Shown here: piece by piece, positions 1 to 8,008 of the stretch
Numbering within the stretch: the stretch's first letter is position 1
How the letters are laid out: every line of letters starts with the position of its first letter
NCBI GenBank assembly: GCA_023269935.1
Contig: JAGDXC010000013.1
Coordinates: forward strand, 1-55,344
Length of the DNA stretch: 55,344 nucleotides
DNA from: Thermocladium sp.
GTDB lineage: Archaea > Thermoproteota > Thermoprotei > Thermoproteales > Thermocladiaceae
Reading direction: 5' to 3'
Made by a program: the position numbers and the translations under genes
Notes under the pieces: model-generated
Database searches by the model: none
Told to the model about the DNA's origin: nothing
The model's input: the letters and a program-made list of their open reading frames with translations, nothing else

Positions 1-241
1 TTATCCCACCCTTATACGGCCCAAGCGCATTATTATGCTGAACCCTATAACCCTCGAGGAACATCATGACTCCACTTATCTTGATTGGTATTGATACAGC
101 CACTATTCTCTGAGGTCTAGATAGGTAATCCAGCAGCTGCTTCTCCAGTTTTCCCATCTCTATTGCTCTCCTTAGTATGGTTAAAGTATCCTGGAGGAAT
201 TCTGAATGAATTGGTGCACCAAATACAGTGCTCATTTGCAT
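1..241 (-). CDS. gdhA: Glutamate dehydrogenase, N-terminal fragment (cut by window edge)
   Basis: Translating the minus strand from the ATG at 241 gives about 80 residues that run off the window. They end in GPYKGGI, preceded by VQHNNA. This is the hallmark N-terminal substrate-side motif of the Glu/Leu/Phe/Val dehydrogenase family, which interconverts glutamate and 2-oxoglutarate with NAD(P). The glutamate enzyme is the usual archaeal member, but the catalytic lysine region and the Rossmann domain lie outside the window, so substrate and cofactor cannot be read here. A second in-frame ATG at 235 is possible. A TATA-like box about 26-34 nt upstream supports the first ATG and a leaderless message. 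The gene is divergent from the AIM24-like gene. Confidence 0.88.
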   Translation of the reverse strand, partial: MQMSTVFGAPIHSEFLQDTLTILRRAIEMGKLEKQLLDYLSRPQRIVAVSIPIKISGVMMFLEGYRVQHNNALGPYKGGI

Positions 242-266
242 TACCGTAAGCTATTCCTATATAATT

Positions 267-275
267 ATTTATAAG
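267..275 (-). promoter_or_regulatory. TATA-like box of the glutamate dehydrogenase gene
   Basis: Read on the minus strand this is CTTATAAAT, 26-34 nt before the ATG at 241, which is the archaeal TATA-to-start distance expected for a leaderless transcript. Confidence 0.5.
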
Positions 276-350
276 TATTGCTTCTATAAAAATAACTAAA
301 AATTATCAATCATCAAGATAAAAATTCTTTACATTTCAATAATAGAAATA

Positions 351-359
351 TTTATAAAA
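351..359 (+). promoter_or_regulatory. TATA-like box of the AIM24-like gene
   Basis: The sequence TTTATAAAA lies 21-29 nt before the ATG at 380. There is no ribosome binding site between them, so transcription probably begins at or next to the start codon. Confidence 0.55.
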
Positions 360-379
360 GCAACAAGTGCCACCAGCAT

Positions 380-1108
380 ATGGAATACTCTATTATAGGC
401 GATGATTTGCAGTTCGTAAAGGTCTTAATGGGTGATGGAGAGAGCATTTATGGAGAGGGGGGTCACCTCCTATACAAGACCCCCACCGTTAATCTAACGG
501 CAAAAGCCACAGGAGGAATATTAAGTGGCTTAAAGAGGGCTGTAACCGGCGCCACGTTTTTCGTACTTGAACTAGCGGGGCCCGGAGAAGCGGCATTTGC
601 AGGAAGCACGCCTGGAAAAATAATACAGATACAGCTCGGAGACGGGGAATCTGTGTTGGCTGAGCATGGATCCTTCCTCTTCGCAGAGAACTGGGTTAAG
701 TATGATGCAAGCCTGGCCCGACTCTCAGCAGGCATATTCGGCGGCGAGGGCCTCTTTTTAGCCAAATTCATAGGGCCAGGCAACCTTTTCCTACATGGAA
801 CAGGTCATGTCTATATGATGCAGCTCGGAGACGGAGAGGAAGTGGAAGTAGAGGCCGGCCACTTATTGGCATTCGATGCAGGCATGCAGTACGGTGTAAA
901 AAGAACCGGTGGTTTAAGAACCATGTTTCTAGGAGGCGAGGGCATATTCTTCGTTAATATAAGAGGACCCGGAAGAGTCTGGATCAGGAGCATTTCGCTG
1001 GCTGCATTAGCGGCAGCATTATCACGCGATATGCCCTGTCCCGCCAGTTGTCGTAGTGGACAGGAAATCAGAGAAACAAGAGAACCTGGAGTAACCTTCA
1101 GGATCTAG
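380..1108 (+). CDS. AIM24/TIGR00266 family protein
   Basis: The 242-residue protein is an all-beta repeat protein of the AIM24 (DUF124) family. The phrase QLGDGE occurs twice, near residues 86 and 148, and MGDGES occurs near residue 17, so three related beta units follow each other. Glycine-rich turns such as FGGEG and LGGEG recur. The family is widespread in bacteria and archaea and its biochemical role is unsettled. The mitochondrial homologue affects inner-membrane organisation, but nothing here shows that role in archaea. The last 30 or so residues, after the final beta unit, are polar and look like an unstructured tail. The TATA box places transcription start at the ATG. The neighbouring glutamate dehydrogenase is divergent and gives no functional hint. 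Confidence 0.82.
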   Translation: MEYSIIGDDLQFVKVLMGDGESIYGEGGHLLYKTPTVNLTAKATGGILSGLKRAVTGATFFVLELAGPGEAAFAGSTPGKIIQIQLGDGESVLAEHGSFLFAENWVKYDASLARLSAGIFGGEGLFLAKFIGPGNLFLHGTGHVYMMQLGDGEEVEVEAGHLLAFDAGMQYGVKRTGGLRTMFLGGEGIFFVNIRGPGRVWIRSISLAALAAALSRDMPCPASCRSGQEIRETREPGVTFRI

Positions 1109-1129
1109 TAGGTTAAGCCAAATCAATCC

Positions 1130-1260
1130 CCTTTCCACTTTCTGGAGCAATCGCCCCGAGGGATTCTGAGAATTACGCTGCCTTTAGGCGATGTCCTATT
1201 GCAATCCATGGCAAGTGATCGGCAGCTCTTAATTGCTGAAGCCAAGTAATGACAAGCCCA
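1130..1260. repeat. Degenerate copy of the dispersed intergenic module (weak)
   Basis: The 400 bp between 1109 and 1508 hold no convincing gene. Within them, GTGATCGGCAGC near 1216 and the CCCCGAGGGATTCT stretch near 1153 resemble, in order and spacing, the modules at 24.9-25.1 and 33.5-33.7 kb (ATGACCGGCAAAG and TTGATCAGCGGG, with a Y-rich CTCGAG/CCGAGG segment upstream). The match is by eye and weak. Reading frames across it are broken. Confidence 0.3.
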
Positions 1261-1508
1261 AAATGCTTAATGCACAGTTAAGGCTTGATTGCATATTGCA
1301 CCTCACGAGCAACTAACATCAATTAGCACCTCTCCACCTCAACACCATGGAAGGCACAATGCCAAGTATTATACCTAATAACTCCTCATACCAATATCCC
1401 TGAACCTTAGAAAGCAGTTTGTTTTCAAAACATTACTAACCTTAAAAGGTGAAGTTCTACGCTTATTAAACCATAAATATTATAAAGGTGAAACAAAAAT
1501 TACCAATA

Positions 1509-1889
1509 ATGAGTTGGGCTATTCGAGACTTAGAAAATGCCATTAATGAGACGAGGCAATTTTACCTTGAATTGCTTAGGTCAGCTATATCCTCGCCCCT
1601 AGGAGGCATTGTTCTGCTGGATCTCATGCTAAGGGAACAGCCCGGTGAACTTGGGCGCGTCCTAAGTAGTATAGGTCAAAGCACAGGAAGAACTCTTCTG
1701 TCTGCCTATGCATCGTTAAAAGGCCTTGGAGGCGGGGAGGGGAGAAATACTCAGTTTGGGACTGCTATTCTTATTTATCCAGCACATGATGAAACTGATG
1801 CAGCAAGAATAGTAGAAGCAGCAAGAAACGCTGGTGCAGTTATAGTTAGTGCACATTTCGTCGTAGTTAAGGAAGTGGCAAGAAGTTAG
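1509..1889 (+). CDS. Hypothetical protein, small alpha/beta
   Basis: I do not recognise this protein of about 126 residues. The first half is helical and amphipathic, starting MSWAIRDLENAINETRQF, and contains a short glycine-rich stretch near residue 80 (GLGGGEG). The second half alternates strand and helix, with TAILIYP, a helix rich in alanine and glutamate, and AVIVSAHFVVV. This suggests one small ferredoxin-like alpha/beta unit. A longer version starting with GTG at 1488 is open, but TATTATAAAG at 1479-1487 lies about 25 nt before the ATG at 1509. That GTG would fall inside the promoter, so I chose the ATG. No operon partner is present. A convergent sugar kinase gene ends about 200 bp downstream. 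Confidence 0.6.
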   Translation: MSWAIRDLENAINETRQFYLELLRSAISSPLGGIVLLDLMLREQPGELGRVLSSIGQSTGRTLLSAYASLKGLGGGEGRNTQFGTAILIYPAHDETDAARIVEAARNAGAVIVSAHFVVVKEVARS

Positions 1890-1904
1890 TGCTTTAACTA
1901 ATCA

Positions 1905-2070
1905 TAATTAATGATGAACCTAGCCTTTTAAGGCAAGAATAATGAATTAATGGGATTTTTCTTTATCTAGTTATGCTTTGTCAACTCCTTGTTTCATCTC
2001 CAGAAGTTGATCGGCAAAGATTGCATTAGTCGATAATTTAACAAAGCATTACCCCATCATGAAGGTTAGT
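1905..2070. repeat. Degenerate copy of the dispersed intergenic module
   Basis: The gap between the unknown gene and the sugar kinase holds TTGATCGGCAAAG near 2009, followed about 35 nt later by GCATTACCCCATCATGAAGG. The same order occurs at 25.0 kb (ATGACCGGCAAAG then GCCTACCCAGCCC) and at 33.6 kb (TTGATCAGCGGG then CTTATCCCCAGCC). Upstream, CTTGTTTCATC resembles CTTGTTTCCAT of the 33.6 kb copy. A small GCCTTTTAAGGC palindrome at 1923 lies just after the unknown gene and could help end its transcript. Confidence 0.4.
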
Positions 2071-2086
2071 TTACCGCTTCGCCTTA

Positions 2087-3100
2087 TCATACTTTGTTCT
2101 CATTAGCTAATTTCTCCACAATTTCCTTGTATCCTATTGAGGAGAGGAATTCAAGCACCTCATCTAGCCGGGGTCCGGATCGTGCGCCTCTCCTCGTGAC
2201 TGATATTGAGGCTGATGCATTAGCGAATATTAGCCTTTCAACTATATCTAACCCCATAAGTCTAGCTGATATATAGGATGCTGCAAACACATCCCCTGCC
2301 CCCGTGGTATCTATGGGCGTTACACGAAATGATTCCACTACCTTAGATCCATTGCCACTTATGCAGAGAGCCCCTTTGGGGCCGAGAGTTATTATTAATT
2401 CCCGTGGCTCCACCTTACTATATATGCTGAAACCTGCTTTTATTGGATCCTCTACTCCGCTCAATATTTTAGCCTCAACTGAGTTCATGAACATCACATC
2501 GATGCCTCGGATTAGTGCTGCCACCACGTCTATACCCTTCCTAGCTAGATTAGTTCCTCCATCTATGGAAACGGTGGCACCCATTGATCTTCCCTTCCTG
2601 AACCCAGCTTCTATTATCTCTGTTCTACCAGTGGCTAGGTGTATATGGCTTATACCTTCAATTGCAGCCCCATCTAAATCGCTCGGTATTAAACCCATAT
2701 TTGCACCCCTATAAGCAATCATTCTCTTACTGCCATCCAATCCCACTAACACAGTTACAGTGCCTGTCTTCTCATATGCTATGCGCTTGATGAACCTCGT
2801 GTCAATGCCGAGATTCCTCAACTCATCTACAAGTATATCGCCCACGGTATCGGTGCCCACCGAACCAATGAAGCGGGAACCAAGGCCAAGCTTAGCGACT
2901 TGAACCGAGAAGTTAGCTGCTGAACCACCGCCGCCGACATAAGCCTCAAATGCATCCACGGCCTCATCTATTCCAGGGAGGCCCCCTATCTTCATATAAA
3001 TATCTAGATTCAGGTTGCCTATCGATAACACTGTAGGCCTATCCACATTTATTTCGGGAAGCGTGGCTTTAATATCTATTTCCGTCCAATAACCATACAT
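2087..3100 (-). CDS. PfkB-family carbohydrate kinase
   Basis: The 337-residue protein has both PfkB signatures. The glycine-rich N-terminal motif GGGGSAANFS is near residue 56. The C-terminal motif DTTGAGDVFAAS, near residue 265, holds the catalytic aspartate and the anion hole. Length and motif spacing fit ribokinase-type kinases that phosphorylate sugars or nucleosides with ATP in the cytosol. The substrate cannot be read from sequence; archaeal members include nucleoside, ribose, KDG and ADP-dependent-like kinases. The extra 20 residues before the first strand are unusual but in frame. The gene is divergent from the coiled-coil gene at 3165 and shares a 64 bp control region with it, which contains tandem palindromes. 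Confidence 0.85.
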   Translation of the reverse strand: MYGYWTEIDIKATLPEINVDRPTVLSIGNLNLDIYMKIGGLPGIDEAVDAFEAYVGGGGSAANFSVQVAKLGLGSRFIGSVGTDTVGDILVDELRNLGIDTRFIKRIAYEKTGTVTVLVGLDGSKRMIAYRGANMGLIPSDLDGAAIEGISHIHLATGRTEIIEAGFRKGRSMGATVSIDGGTNLARKGIDVVAALIRGIDVMFMNSVEAKILSGVEDPIKAGFSIYSKVEPRELIITLGPKGALCISGNGSKVVESFRVTPIDTTGAGDVFAASYISARLMGLDIVERLIFANASASISVTRRGARSGPRLDEVLEFLSSIGYKEIVEKLANENKV

Positions 3101-3106
3101 TATTAG

Positions 3107-3126
3107 CCATCAATGGCCATTAATGG
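3107..3126. promoter_or_regulatory. Tandem 10-bp palindromes, candidate operator
   Basis: CCATCAATGG is followed directly by CCATTAATGG. The second copy is a perfect palindrome, and the first differs from it by one base. They sit between the start of the sugar kinase (3100, minus) and the TATA-like stretch of the divergent gene (near 3138), where a dimeric regulator could control both promoters. Confidence 0.4.
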
Positions 3127-3164
3127 GATAAAGGATAAATAGAGTTGAGGAATATAGTGACTCA

Positions 3165-3710
3165 ATGCAAGATGAAGTAAAGCGATTGCTGGATATAAAG
3201 GAGCGCCTCAGGAAGAGGATAATGGAGCTAGAGGAAGAATTATCAACACTAAGAGATGCCGAGCAAGCAATTGATAACGAGATAAAGTCAAGATCAATAA
3301 CCCCCGCGGATCAATTGCAACCCCAATCAACCGCTCTCCCTCCAGCCTCACAATCCAAGTCTGGAACCATGGTTGATTTGAAATCACGCGATGGAGAGAA
3401 GATTGGAGAAGTTGAGGGGGATGATCGCTCCCTAGTGGTAAGGCCTCTAAAGCCCCTTGATCCAGAGGCGAAGCCCACAAAGTTCCTAATTAGGAAACTG
3501 GAGGAGTATAGGAGGGGGGATGAGGACTTAGTAAAGGGAAAGCGACTTAGCGAGGGGGATGCTTTTAGTTACGACTTGGAGAAGGCGGAGAGTGGCATAG
3601 TTGCAATATCTATAAGGAACTATAGAACTAATGCGAGGAGGCAGGAAGTAATGAATATAATTAGGTGGACAATTGAGAGGAACTTGGAGAGCAAGGGAAA
3701 CAGTCAGTAA
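3165..3710 (+). CDS. Hypothetical coiled-coil protein
   Basis: I cannot name this 181-residue protein. Residues 1-45 are a strongly charged heptad-like coiled coil (LDIKERLRKRIMELEEEL). A linker of about 25 residues rich in Pro, Gln and Ser follows. The C-terminal 110 residues form a charged globular domain with the stretch VVRPLKPLDPEAKP and a final helix beginning MNIIRWTIERN. The overall design, a coiled coil plus a small domain, suggests an oligomeric adaptor. The start ATG lies about 27 nt after a GATAAATAG TATA-like box. It is followed 56 bp downstream by another unknown gene on the same strand. Function should be left open. Confidence 0.68.
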   Translation: MQDEVKRLLDIKERLRKRIMELEEELSTLRDAEQAIDNEIKSRSITPADQLQPQSTALPPASQSKSGTMVDLKSRDGEKIGEVEGDDRSLVVRPLKPLDPEAKPTKFLIRKLEEYRRGDEDLVKGKRLSEGDAFSYDLEKAESGIVAISIRNYRTNARRQEVMNIIRWTIERNLESKGNSQ

Positions 3711-3766
3711 TTATCGATTTATTTTAATCACTCGAATTAAAAACATCCACCTCAGCTTGATAAGTT

Positions 3767-4183
3767 ATGAATAATAAAATAATAACATCGTTGATACCGG
3801 GCGATAGGTGGATAACGGGGCTTGAGTTATCAAAGGCATTAAATGAGAGACTTGAAGTTGAGGATTTTGTTTCTATGGTCGAGAACGGCGAAATTGATGC
3901 TTATTATGATGTTGCTGAGGATGAATTCTATTTGCGACTAAAAGCACGGCCCAAGGAACAAATCGCAGCTATAGAGCAGGTAAGCATCAGGTTGCCGGAG
4001 GAGCCTCTCCCAAAGCCAGTGTTTGAGGATGAATTAAGGACCACTGGTGATGATTGGAGAAGCATGTATGAGGATCTAGTTAAAAGGGGGATTATAAGGG
4101 AGTTTTATAGTAATGGAATGACCTTCGTCGTGGCCTCAAAGCTTCCCAGCAAACCTCTTCAACATGGGGTACATCTCGAATAA
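3767..4183 (+). CDS. Hypothetical protein, 3' end antisense to secY
   Basis: I do not recognise this 138-residue protein. It is acidic and mostly helical, with GDRWITGLELSKALN near the N-terminus reading like a small helix-turn-helix and WRSMYEDLVKRGIIREF near residue 98 like a second one. A winged-helix-like fold is possible but unproven. The last 16 codons lie opposite the last 16 codons of secY, a 48 bp convergent overlap. The tail SKLPSKPLQHGVHLE is unlike the rest and may have arisen by loss of an earlier stop. The intergenic region before it is AT-rich, so it may be transcribed on its own. Confidence 0.6.
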   Translation: MNNKIITSLIPGDRWITGLELSKALNERLEVEDFVSMVENGEIDAYYDVAEDEFYLRLKARPKEQIAAIEQVSIRLPEEPLPKPVFEDELRTTGDDWRSMYEDLVKRGIIREFYSNGMTFVVASKLPSKPLQHGVHLE

Positions 4184-5581
4184 TTGCTCTTGCATGGCCA
4201 ACGAGTAGTACTGTATCACTATCTCTACTAGAAGTATCAATCCTATGCCTGTTCCAAAGACGCCCAGTATATCCCCTAAAGCGGCCACTATACCTGCAAT
4301 TAATCCACTGGTAAGGGTTAATGCATTTATGTACCTCTCTAAGTACCGAGCTATTACCCGTGTGCTTGACCTAAAGCCAGGGATATGCCATCCACTCTCC
4401 GCGATAGTCTTCGCTTGATCCTCGGGACCCATGCCCGCCAAGTTAACCCAAAGATATGCATAAACTATTGAGAGCAATGCATAAAGCACTATATGAACCA
4501 CCGCAAATTGTGGAGTTAATTGAAGGGGAGTTGACTGCAGGAAATATAGAAGCGAGGACGTACATGGAGCAGTAGTTAATTGTCCATTTAGGCTTATCTG
4601 ATGAACACAAGCTAATGCATTTAAAAATGGATTAGCTGCATGAGCATTATATGTGGTAGCCACGAAGTATAATCCATTATAAATCAAAGCCACCGTGTAT
4701 GCAGTGAATATTATTGGAAGCACCGATACGTACATTACCTTAAATGGATATGATATCTTGTATCCACCGTACTGGGTCAATACCATTGGTATTGATACTT
4801 CCATTAACTCAACATAGAGAACAAGTCCACCAAGCACTATAGTCGCTATTAACCCAATCAAGCTGGGATACCCTATCCTATATAGTATTGACGCTAACGC
4901 CGCTAATGTGTGATCAACGGCAGCTATATATGAGCCCACGGCTATTGCAGGCACAACTCCCAGGGGCAGCACCTGGCCTGGCGGTATTATTGGGGAAAAC
5001 GTGTCCCAGAACATTGTTCTAATTATGCTTATCAAAATGAATAAACTTATTCCACTCCCTAGCCCCCAACCCTTTGAAACCATGTCATCGAGGAGAATCA
5101 CTATTACTGCGCCAAATACTAATTGCAGCCAAACAATGAACGCTAGTCCCGGCGATATTACTCCCAACTGCCCAGCAGCTATCATTATTGCGCCTTCACC
5201 GAACGCTATTATCACAGCAACTAGCTTAGTGAATGCATTGAATCTCATTTGGTCATTTGGGTCCTCCATATCTATATTCATTATATCGGAGAATGCTAGG
5301 AGCTCCATTATTATTCCAGCAATTATTATTGGACCGATTCCCAGCTCCGCCATGGTTCCCGACTGGGACGCAAATATTACCGCAATTAACGGATTAAATA
5401 ACGGAGCCGCCTGCGCCTCGTTAACGCCATATAATGGAGTAATGGAGAGAACCATATATGAGGTTAATGCCAGAAACGTCCAGAGAAGCCGACTTGACAT
5501 GGATAGCGCTACCTTAGGCTTAGGAACCGTCGGCACTAGCCTCAGCAACGGCTCCACCCTATCTATGAACCTACCGCTCAT
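4136..5581 (-). CDS. secY: Protein translocase subunit SecY
   Basis: The 481-residue protein is the pore subunit of the Sec translocon in the cytoplasmic membrane. It has the ten-helix hydrophobic pattern, and its N-terminus (MSGRFIDRVEPLLRLVPTVP) and first helix pair match archaeal SecY. The plug region is IFASQSGTMAELGIGPIIIAG, and the cytosolic loop with DPNDQMRFNAFTKL follows. The loop before the last helices (GMGPEDQAKTIAESGWHIPG) matches the SRP/ribosome-docking loop, and the final helices are present. The start lies about 29 nt after TTTAATAATG on the minus strand, so secY has its own promoter even though it lies directly after rpl15. Its 3' end overlaps a convergent gene. Confidence 0.97.
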   Translation of the reverse strand: MSGRFIDRVEPLLRLVPTVPKPKVALSMSSRLLWTFLALTSYMVLSITPLYGVNEAQAAPLFNPLIAVIFASQSGTMAELGIGPIIIAGIIMELLAFSDIMNIDMEDPNDQMRFNAFTKLVAVIIAFGEGAIMIAAGQLGVISPGLAFIVWLQLVFGAVIVILLDDMVSKGWGLGSGISLFILISIIRTMFWDTFSPIIPPGQVLPLGVVPAIAVGSYIAAVDHTLAALASILYRIGYPSLIGLIATIVLGGLVLYVELMEVSIPMVLTQYGGYKISYPFKVMYVSVLPIIFTAYTVALIYNGLYFVATTYNAHAANPFLNALACVHQISLNGQLTTAPCTSSLLYFLQSTPLQLTPQFAVVHIVLYALLSIVYAYLWVNLAGMGPEDQAKTIAESGWHIPGFRSSTRVIARYLERYINALTLTSGLIAGIVAALGDILGVFGTGIGLILLVEIVIQYYSLAMQEQLFEMYPMLKRFAGKL

Positions 5582-5645
5582 TGCCTAAAACCATGAATTT
5601 GCCCATTATTAAATTTAGTGCAACATATAAGAATGGTGAATGAGA

Positions 5646-6113
5646 TCAATGAATTACGCCGCGTAGAATCAGCACTTCGCCGCCGGCTTTCTTTATCTTC
5701 TCTATCGCGGATGCAGATGCTGCCGGCGTCCTCACCATTATCGGCTTATTCACGTGTCCACCCCCCAGGAGCTTATTGAATCCTAGCGACTCGAGATCAA
5801 TAACATATTTCCCTGACTCCGTACTAATCTTGCCTTCTGCAGCTAATTCCTCAACGATCTCGCCGAGATCTCTCACATTTATGGACCTCCAATGAGATCG
5901 AAGTGGAGGCGGCTGGGTGAAACCATGCTTTCCTATGAGTGGCCAGCCATTATTTTTTTCGGCTATCTCCATTAGCAAGCTCTTCTTATGCTTTAGTAAA
6001 CCAACCCTCTCACTTCCTCCACTATTGTTCCTCCTGTGTTGACCAACTCTTCCCCATGAATGGGTTCTCCAGCCCCTTAATTTCCTAGTCTTTCTTGTGA
6101 ATCTCCTAGTCAT
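5646..6113 (-). CDS. rpl15: Large ribosomal subunit protein uL15
   Basis: The protein is archaeal L15. The basic N-terminus MTRRFTRKTRKLRGWRTHSW leads into GRVGQHRRNNSGGSERVGLL, the extended arm that threads into 23S rRNA. A globular domain follows, with a late LLGGGHV and a C-terminal KAGGEVLIL. A start seven codons earlier (6134) is open. AAATTTAAAAAGG on the minus strand (6137-6150) is 24-30 nt before the ATG at 6113 and overlaps the region next to the longer start, so I chose 6113. The gene follows rpl30 with a gap of about 67 bp and has its own promoter. Confidence 0.93.
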   Translation of the reverse strand: MTRRFTRKTRKLRGWRTHSWGRVGQHRRNNSGGSERVGLLKHKKSLLMEIAEKNNGWPLIGKHGFTQPPPLRSHWRSINVRDLGEIVEELAAEGKISTESGKYVIDLESLGFNKLLGGGHVNKPIMVRTPAASASAIEKIKKAGGEVLILRGVIH

Positions 6114-6180
6114 TTCATCAAAGTAGGAGCACATGCCTTTTTAAATTTTTCAACAATCAAGAAATGATCGATATTCCTAA

Positions 6181-6684
6181 TTACAGCATTCTTCTTAGTA
6201 AGTCATTTATGCTGTTCCCACGGTATCCCAAGTCACCACCATATCCATAATACTTCTTAATGCTATTGAGACCGCCTTTAGGCGGATGCAGCCTAAAGAA
6301 TGGCTTAAGTCCATTAATGCACTTCTTACCACCCCTACACCTCAGTGATGCAGTGCCATTAATTAACGCATTAACAAAGTCCTCTATCCCGTTCCATCCT
6401 GACTCCTTAGCAACATCATCTGTGAGCGGCCTATTTCCCTTTAGTCGCCCACGTTCCTTTAATAATAGTAGAAGCGTGTCCTTATCCACTTCACCCCATG
6501 TTACCCAGTCCTTTACGGTGGTGAGCATTCCTTGGAGCGATGAGGAATCCGGTAACACTATGCATGAATACCGGCTCCTCAAGCCAAGTATGTGAAGCGA
6601 GTGCCTTATTTCCTCTGGAATATCTACGTCACCCTTTAACCTAATTACGGCAATGAATTTATTCTGTATTTGTTGGGTCTCCAT
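6181..6684 (-). CDS. rpl30: Large ribosomal subunit protein uL30
   Basis: The 167-residue protein is the long archaeal/eukaryotic form of L30. It begins with the RNA-binding ferredoxin-like half (FIAVIRLKGDVDIPEEIRHSL) and includes HILGLRSRYSCIVL. It ends with the family's typical FFRLHPPKGGLNSIKKYYGY stretch. It binds 23S rRNA in the large subunit. It lies 10 bp after rps5, so the two are almost certainly co-transcribed. I saw no separate promoter. Confidence 0.95.
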   Translation of the reverse strand: METQQIQNKFIAVIRLKGDVDIPEEIRHSLHILGLRSRYSCIVLPDSSSLQGMLTTVKDWVTWGEVDKDTLLLLLKERGRLKGNRPLTDDVAKESGWNGIEDFVNALINGTASLRCRGGKKCINGLKPFFRLHPPKGGLNSIKKYYGYGGDLGYRGNSINDLLRRML

Positions 6685-6694
6685 ACATCATCAC

Positions 6695-7312
6695 CTATAT
6701 TCTGAACCCATATGTGTCCCTTAAGGCATTCCAAACAGCCTTGGCGAAATTAATGGTGGTCCTAGTCCTACCCCTTGCATCGAGCCAAATATCCCTTATT
6801 CCAGCTAATGATAGAATCTTCTTGGCCGTATCGCCAGCCACCAGACCAACGCCTTTCGGGGCAGGTATTAGGCTTACCTCAACGCTGCCTGACTTCCCCT
6901 TGACTTGGAATGGAATGCTATGTGGCTCATCACAAGAGCAGTGCCATGACCCACATCCTCTTCTCACTGGAGTTATCTTAATCTTAGCATTCCTAACTGC
7001 CTTATCTATTGCCTGGCTTACTTGCCTAGCCTTGCCAATACCTATGCCGATATAGCCATTCTCATTGCCAACAGCAACCACTGCTTGGAATTGACTGACT
7101 TCACCGGCATCGGTCTGTCTTTGCACCACCTTTATGTCGAGAACCTCATACTTTAAGCCGGGTAGCAATGCATCCACGATCTCCGGTTCCTTTATGGGCG
7201 TATTCATGCTAAATATATCATCTATGCTTCGTACTTTACCTTCCTTGACTAGTCTGCCAAGTTGAGTCCTCGGCTGCCACTCCTCAAGTTGACTAGCTTC
7301 CTCTGAGGCCAT
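6695..7312 (-). CDS. rps5: Small ribosomal subunit protein uS5
   Basis: The 205-residue protein is archaeal S5, which sits at the mRNA entry side of the small subunit and influences decoding fidelity. The double-stranded-RNA-binding domain covers GNENGYIGIGIGKARQVSQA, followed by KITPVRRGCGSW. The C-terminal half holds PAPKGVGLVAGDTAKKIL and the late GRTRTTINF. The N-terminal extension of about 50 residues is normal for archaea. A TATA-like CTTTATATTT lies about 33 nt before the ATG. In most archaea, rpl18e-side genes (L32e, L19e, L18) precede it, but here S5 is the first gene of the cluster. Confidence 0.97.
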   Translation of the reverse strand: MASEEASQLEEWQPRTQLGRLVKEGKVRSIDDIFSMNTPIKEPEIVDALLPGLKYEVLDIKVVQRQTDAGEVSQFQAVVAVGNENGYIGIGIGKARQVSQAIDKAVRNAKIKITPVRRGCGSWHCSCDEPHSIPFQVKGKSGSVEVSLIPAPKGVGLVAGDTAKKILSLAGIRDIWLDARGRTRTTINFAKAVWNALRDTYGFRI

Positions 7313-7466
7313 CCTTAATCAACGAAAAGAGGCGCCTCAGAGCAAATATAAAGATTCCCTCACTAGCCATTCATCATATTCCATGCCTTTCTCTATAGAT
7401 AGTATATGTATATTATTTTTTTAAATTATCTAATAAGGTGATTTAAGCACATGCCCTCTAGCATCG

Positions 7467-7973
7467 ATGAGCTCGGTCGCTGTGAGACAAGAAAAAAATC
7501 AACCAGATTATGAGTTATTGTTTGCGGCGCCGGATAGGGATGGCTCAGTGGTCTCTGTTCGGGTTCATAAGCAAGTAAAGGAAATGTTGACCGAGATAGC
7601 CGAGAAGGAGGGATTAAATGGTGTATCCGAATTAGTTAGGTACATAATAGCTGGTTTCCTCATAGGCAAATATGAGCCGATTAAACCCGATCCCAAAGTG
7701 CTTCATGCACCCATCTTTCTGAATATAAATGTAAATAAGCGGGAAGAACCGCGGGGGAACGAGGTGGCCATAGCCATGGAGATCGATGAAACCATGAAAG
7801 AAGCTGAGGAATTCATCGCTAAGGTTAAGCGAGGCGTAGTTCAGCTGAGGGGTAATGAATATGCCAAGAAGTTAAGGGATAGATTAGCGAAGTTAATGAC
7901 CAAGGCCCTTCGATACGGGTTGGAGGAGGAATATGGACGGCTCAAGACGGTGTTCAATGCTTTGCAGGAGTAA
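7467..7973 (+). CDS. Ribbon-helix-helix-like DNA-binding protein
   Basis: Residues 26-64 of this 168-residue protein fit the ribbon-helix-helix pattern: a beta strand (SVVSVRVHKQ), a helix (VKEMLTEIAEKEGL) and a second helix (SELVRYIIAGFL). This fold binds DNA as a dimer. The C-terminal hundred residues are helical and highly charged, with many Glu, Lys and Arg, and could form a dimer or oligomer interface. I cannot name the family more narrowly. An earlier ATG at 7451 is in another frame. TTTTTTTAAATTATC at 7417-7431 is the likely TATA. The gene ends 35 bp before the corrinoid adenosyltransferase gene, with a short T run between them, so the two may be loosely linked. Confidence 0.65.
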   Translation: MSSVAVRQEKNQPDYELLFAAPDRDGSVVSVRVHKQVKEMLTEIAEKEGLNGVSELVRYIIAGFLIGKYEPIKPDPKVLHAPIFLNINVNKREEPRGNEVAIAMEIDETMKEAEEFIAKVKRGVVQLRGNEYAKKLRDRLAKLMTKALRYGLEEEYGRLKTVFNALQE

Positions 7974-8008
7974 CGAAAAGCTTTTTCTAGTCCGTACTAC
8001 CACGGCTC

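Noticed and set aside
1909..1925. ATGATGA box C-like sequence near 1912
   Set aside because: No CTGA box D lies within a fitting distance, and the flanks are AT-rich, so a box C/D RNA is not supported.
5001..5588. A 195-codon plus-strand reading frame opposite secY
   Set aside because: It lies fully antisense to the conserved secY gene, has low-complexity hydrophobic and polar runs, and no promoter or family resemblance.
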